This document shows, one piece after another, positions 4,494 through 6,423 of a stretch of 6,423 nucleotides of DNA. The position numbers and the translations under genes were made by a program. Below the pieces are notes generated by a model. It did not search any database. It was not told where the DNA came from and worked only from the letters and a program-made list of their open reading frames with translations. Positions within the stretch are counted from its first letter, which is position 1. Each line of letters opens with the position of its first letter. The DNA lies in contig JAAPAA010000401.1 of assembly GCA_012274165.1 (NCBI GenBank), forward strand, positions 1 to 6,423. The letters are read 5' to 3'. This DNA comes from Thiobacillaceae bacterium (GTDB lineage Bacteria; Pseudomonadota; Gammaproteobacteria; Burkholderiales; Thiobacillaceae).

Positions 4494-4620
4494 AGCTTGG
4501 CCGGTTGACGCTTCGACGAGCGTTACCTTTGACAGCCGAAGCTGCCCGAGGTTTTACACGCTCTCCACGTCCGTTACTTCCCGCCTGTCCGGCGGTAGCT
4601 TGCGGAATCACTTCCGCGAA
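4426..4620 (-). ncRNA. Predicted omega RNA of the TnpB system
   Basis: On the tnpB strand, the 3' end of the gene and the right end contain consecutive hairpins: 4602-4617 (6 bp), 4581-4595 (5 bp), 4533-4544 (CAGC-TTCG-GCTG), 4508-4523 (5 bp) and the right-end hairpin 4433-4452. TnpB proteins use a guide RNA derived from exactly this part of the element, ending at the tip, with the guide supplied by flanking DNA. Here the guide would start CAACGCGCTTGCAGAC (4425 down to 4410). The 5' boundary is uncertain. Confidence 0.5.
4433..4452 (-). promoter_or_regulatory. Right-end subterminal hairpin of the IS605-type element
   Basis: CCCCGGCG and CGCCAGGG form an 8-bp stem (one G-T wobble on the minus strand) around a TAAA loop, 7 nt from the tip. 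It is the expected TnpA recognition structure and also the 3' hairpin of the omega RNA. Confidence 0.8.
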
Positions 4621-5694
4621 GTTGAGGATATTCTTCGCCGCGTTTTCGTCGCGGTCATGCTTTGCGCCACACTGAACGCAGGTGAACGCCCGAACATCGA
4701 GCGGCATGCTGGCGTGAACGAAGCCACATCCAGAACACCGCTTGCTGCTCGGGAAGAACCTGTCGGCAATGCGAATCTCTTTGCCGTGCCATCCGGCCTT
4801 GTATTCGATCATCCTGCGAAACTGCCCAAAGCTGGCGTCACTGACATGCTTGGCGAGACAATGGTTTTTGACCATGCCACGGACATTCAGGTCCTCCAGC
4901 GCGATCACATCGAAGCGTCGAACCAGATCGGTCGTCAGCTTGTCCAGGCAGTCCTTGCGGACGCTGGCGATGCGCGAGTGCTGGCGTGCGACCTTTCGCT
5001 TCGTCAACGCTCGCCTATTGCTGCCTTTGACGCGACGGGCAAGCACCCGTTGCAGTCTTCCCAGCTTCCTGGCATATGTCATGGTATGCCGAGGGTTGGC
5101 GAACCTCTCCCCATTGGAGAGCGTAGCCAGACGACTGATGCCCAGATCAACTCCAATGCTCTGCCACGTTTTCGGCAGAACCTCTTTTTCTTCATCCAGA
5201 CACAGAGCAACGAAGTAACGACCAGCGCAGTCCTTGATTATCGTGACCGTGGTTGGCGTACTCTGGAACTCCCTGGACCAGTGAATATTCAAACGACCGA
5301 GATTGGTGATGGTGAGATTCCGATTCGCGGCATCCCACTTGAAACTGCTCGCGGTGTGTTCGGCCGATTGCCTGCCGTGCTTACTGCGGAACGACGGGTA
5401 GCGTGCTCGCTTGGCGAAGAAGTTGGTGAACGCTGTTTGCAGGTGCCGCAGAGCCTGTTGCTGAGGGACGCAGGACGATTCCCGGAGCCAGGAGAAGGCA
5501 GCATCCCGGCGATGTTCAGTCCACGCAGCACTACTGGCGTTGTAGTTGATCGACTTGCCTTCCTTGAAGGAATCGGTGCGGAGCTTGAGCGCGAAGTTGT
5601 AGGCGTGGCGAGCGCATCCAAAGTCCCGAGCCAGTTGACGCTGTTGGCGTTCGCTGGGGTAGAACCTGAATGTTTGCCTTGTCTTCACACGCAT
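4462..5694 (-). CDS. tnpB: TnpB, RNA-guided RuvC-type nuclease of an IS605 element
   Basis: 410 residues from ATG 5694 ('MRVKTRQTFRFYPSERQQRQ'), a typical TnpB length and the usual 'R.yP...Q...l...fG..R..yN' N-terminus. RuvC catalytic sites are present: D183 in 'IGVDLGIS', E267 in 'DVIALEDLNVRGM' and D349 in 'DRDENAAKNIL'. Between the last two, a four-cysteine zinc finger lies at C320/C323 and C339/C342. The final 50 residues are low-complexity and basic; they are encoded by the part that also folds as guide RNA. Known relatives cut DNA next to a short motif identical to the transposon target and help retain the element after excision. The start is separated from tnpA by only 21 bp on the opposite strand, so the two promoters must overlap the genes. 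No disruption is seen. Confidence 0.95.
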   Translation of the reverse strand: MRVKTRQTFRFYPSERQQRQLARDFGCARHAYNFALKLRTDSFKEGKSINYNASSAAWTEHRRDAAFSWLRESSCVPQQQALRHLQTAFTNFFAKRARYPSFRSKHGRQSAEHTASSFKWDAANRNLTITNLGRLNIHWSREFQSTPTTVTIIKDCAGRYFVALCLDEEKEVLPKTWQSIGVDLGISRLATLSNGERFANPRHTMTYARKLGRLQRVLARRVKGSNRRALTKRKVARQHSRIASVRKDCLDKLTTDLVRRFDVIALEDLNVRGMVKNHCLAKHVSDASFGQFRRMIEYKAGWHGKEIRIADRFFPSSKRCSGCGFVHASMPLDVRAFTCVQCGAKHDRDENAAKNILNFAEVIPQATAGQAGSNGRGERVKPRAASAVKGNARRSVNRPSSMDVEHVLHS

Positions 5695-5715
5695 GGCATA
5701 TATCTTGTGAGCAAT

Positions 5716-6162
5716 ATGTCAACAGGCTTCCGCAGAGGTGGATCGAGCGTTTCGCGCCTTGTGGTTCACTTGGTGTTCGTCGTCAAGTATCGTCGCCCGG
5801 TAATTTCAGATCGGATATGGGAATCTCTCTGCGTGGGATTCGCAGTGGCATCCGAACGGCTCGACTTGCAGATGTTGGAACTCAACCACGAACGCGATCA
5901 CGTCCATGTCTTGGTGGAGTATCCCTGCAAGGTTTCGGTATCGGAGATTGCCAATGCGCTCAAAGGGACCAGCTCCATGGTCGCTCGGCGGGAATGCTGG
6001 TCAGAGATTCGTCAACTGATCTACGGGCCAGCATTCTGGACACCGAGTTACTTTGCCGCTTCTGCTGGCGGCGCACCAATCGAAGTCCTCAAGCAGTACG
6101 TTCGCTCCCAACAAACCAAAGCCGCCCTGAAGGGCGGGGTTTCTACCCAGGACAACATCTGA
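5716..6162 (+). CDS. tnpA: TnpA, HUH-type single-strand transposase (Y1) of the IS200/IS605 family
   Basis: 148 residues from ATG 5716 ('MSTGFRRGGSSVSRLVVHLV'). The HUH metal site is H62-V-H64 in 'ERDHVHVLVEYP' and the nucleophile is Y128 in 'VLKQYVRSQQ'; 'WTPSYFAAS' (108-116) is the conserved stretch between them. The enzyme cuts and rejoins single-stranded ends at the subterminal hairpins. The reading frame is open far upstream, but that is the antisense of tnpB. The last residues ('KAALKGGVST') are encoded by the left-end hairpin. The element tip is at 6154, so the final Asn codon is completed by host DNA and the Ile and stop codons come from it; that TGA is also the original stop of the interrupted gene. 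The stop overlaps the ATG at 6162. Confidence 0.93.
   Translation: MSTGFRRGGSSVSRLVVHLVFVVKYRRPVISDRIWESLCVGFAVASERLDLQMLELNHERDHVHVLVEYPCKVSVSEIANALKGTSSMVARRECWSEIRQLIYGPAFWTPSYFAASAGGAPIEVLKQYVRSQQTKAALKGGVSTQDNI
6122..6137 (-). promoter_or_regulatory. Left-end subterminal hairpin of the IS605-type element
   Basis: CCGCCC-TGAA-GGGCGG, a perfect 6-bp stem with a 4-nt loop, followed by GGTTTCTACCC. This is a very common form of IS200/IS605 end and lies inside the last codons of tnpA. Confidence 0.85.
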
Positions 6163-6374
6163 TGATCGTCGAGCTGCCGCCCGGGAACCACTATCGACCC
6201 CTCACGCCGCCGTGGGAGCGCATCGCCCTCGAACTGGCGGGCTGCGTCAAAGCCGCCGAGGCGCACCCGAGCCACGGAGACGGCGTGTCGGCCCGCCGCG
6301 AGATGAACGACGCGTTGCGCATATACCGTGTGCTGTCGGCGGCGTATGCCGTCGTGGAAACGGCAGCGACGTGA
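6162..6374 (+). CDS. Small hypothetical protein downstream of the transposon
   Basis: 70 residues starting 'MIVELPPGNHYRPLTPPWER'. ATG 6162 overlaps the TGA of tnpA (TGATG), and in the pre-insertion sequence it overlapped the stop of the 4308 ORF in the same way, so the start is well supported by position; no strong ribosome site is present. The protein looks helical after residue 18 ('ERIALELAGCVKAAEAHPSH', 'ALRIYRVLSAAYAVVETAAT'), without signal peptide or metal motif. GC-rich codon use matches the left arm rather than the transposon. Its TGA overlaps a GTG at 6371. Not recognised. Confidence 0.65.
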   Translation: MIVELPPGNHYRPLTPPWERIALELAGCVKAAEAHPSHGDGVSARREMNDALRIYRVLSAAYAVVETAAT

Positions 6375-6423
6375 GGCCGCGCGGACGCCCGAGCCTGTGG
6401 CCGAATGGCCTCGCGCCGACCGC
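6371..6423 (+). CDS. Start of a further gene (partial, runs off the right edge)
   Basis: GTG 6371 overlaps the previous stop (GTGA), the coupling used throughout this operon, and the frame stays open to the edge: 'VRPRGRPSLWPNGLAPT'. The 'RGRPS' opening is common in small DNA-binding phage proteins, including some small terminase subunits, but 17 residues cannot decide this. Confidence 0.4.
   Translation, partial: MRPRGRPSLWPNGLAPT

Larger units (their letters stand above)
4426..6154 (-). mobile_element. IS200/IS605-family transposon (IS605 type, divergent tnpA and tnpB)
   Basis: About 1729 bp, with the right end on the left (4426) and the left end on the right (6154). Each end has a subterminal hairpin: 4433-4452 (8-bp stem, TAAA loop) 7 nt from the tip, and 6122-6137 (6-bp perfect stem, TGAA loop) 17 nt from the tip. 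There are no terminal inverted repeats and no target duplication, as usual for this family. GATGT on the minus strand is present both at the left-end flank (6159-6155) and as the last five bases of the right end (4430-4426), giving the target/cleavage sequence. Because that motif is shared, the tips could formally slide within five bases. Both genes look intact, so the element may be active. Confidence 0.88.

Noticed and set aside
4468..5715. Plus-strand ORF continuous with tnpA, making an apparent 564-residue protein
   Set aside because: This part is antisense to tnpB. Only 5716-6162 carries transposase motifs.
5670..6161. Upstream extension of the 6162 ORF
   Set aside because: It runs through tnpA in another frame; the host gene starts at ATG 6162, supported by the restored pre-insertion junction.

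Overview
The window looks like an accessory region of a high-GC bacterium. The most likely source is the early or moron region of a Proteobacteria-type phage, prophage or other mobile element. This is inferred from many very short, tightly packed or overlapping genes, mostly orphan proteins, arranged as two divergent operons, and from protein families I know mainly from phages and metagenomes. No virion, terminase or integrase gene is visible, so 'phage' remains an inference.

Left arm (1-2366, all minus strand, read right to left): a small basic protein, a 25-residue hydrophobic peptide, a 74-residue charged protein, a 151-residue Ala-rich protein of the 'VWEAC...DWMLW' type, a possible 24-residue ORF, and a DUF6745-like protein. 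The last runs off the left edge and carries 17 tandem four-residue repeats (598-801). No convincing leftward promoter was found.

Middle (2367-2619): an intergenic region with a consensus-like rightward promoter (TTGACA...TATAAT), repeated AAGTC/AAGTCAC boxes around it, and a GC-rich hairpin in the leader.

Right arm (2620-6423, plus strand): a chain of small genes joined by ATGA, GTGA or TGATG overlaps. The first is a shortened paralog of the Ala-rich left-arm gene, in opposite orientation. Next come a 20-codon remnant-like ORF, three orphan proteins, a five-cysteine zinc-ribbon-like protein, a 61-residue basic protein, an ORF whose tail was changed by a transposon, a 70-residue ORF and the start of another gene.

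An IS605-type transposon (4426-6154, about 1.73 kb) sits in the right arm. It carries divergent tnpA (HUH/Tyr transposase) and tnpB (RuvC RNA-guided nuclease), both apparently intact. Its ends can be placed to the base because GATGT (minus strand) occurs at both junctions. Removing the element restores a 41-residue host ORF whose TGA overlaps the ATG of the next gene. The tnpB 3' region and right end fold into a series of hairpins, as expected for an omega RNA, and the adjacent host sequence would be its guide.
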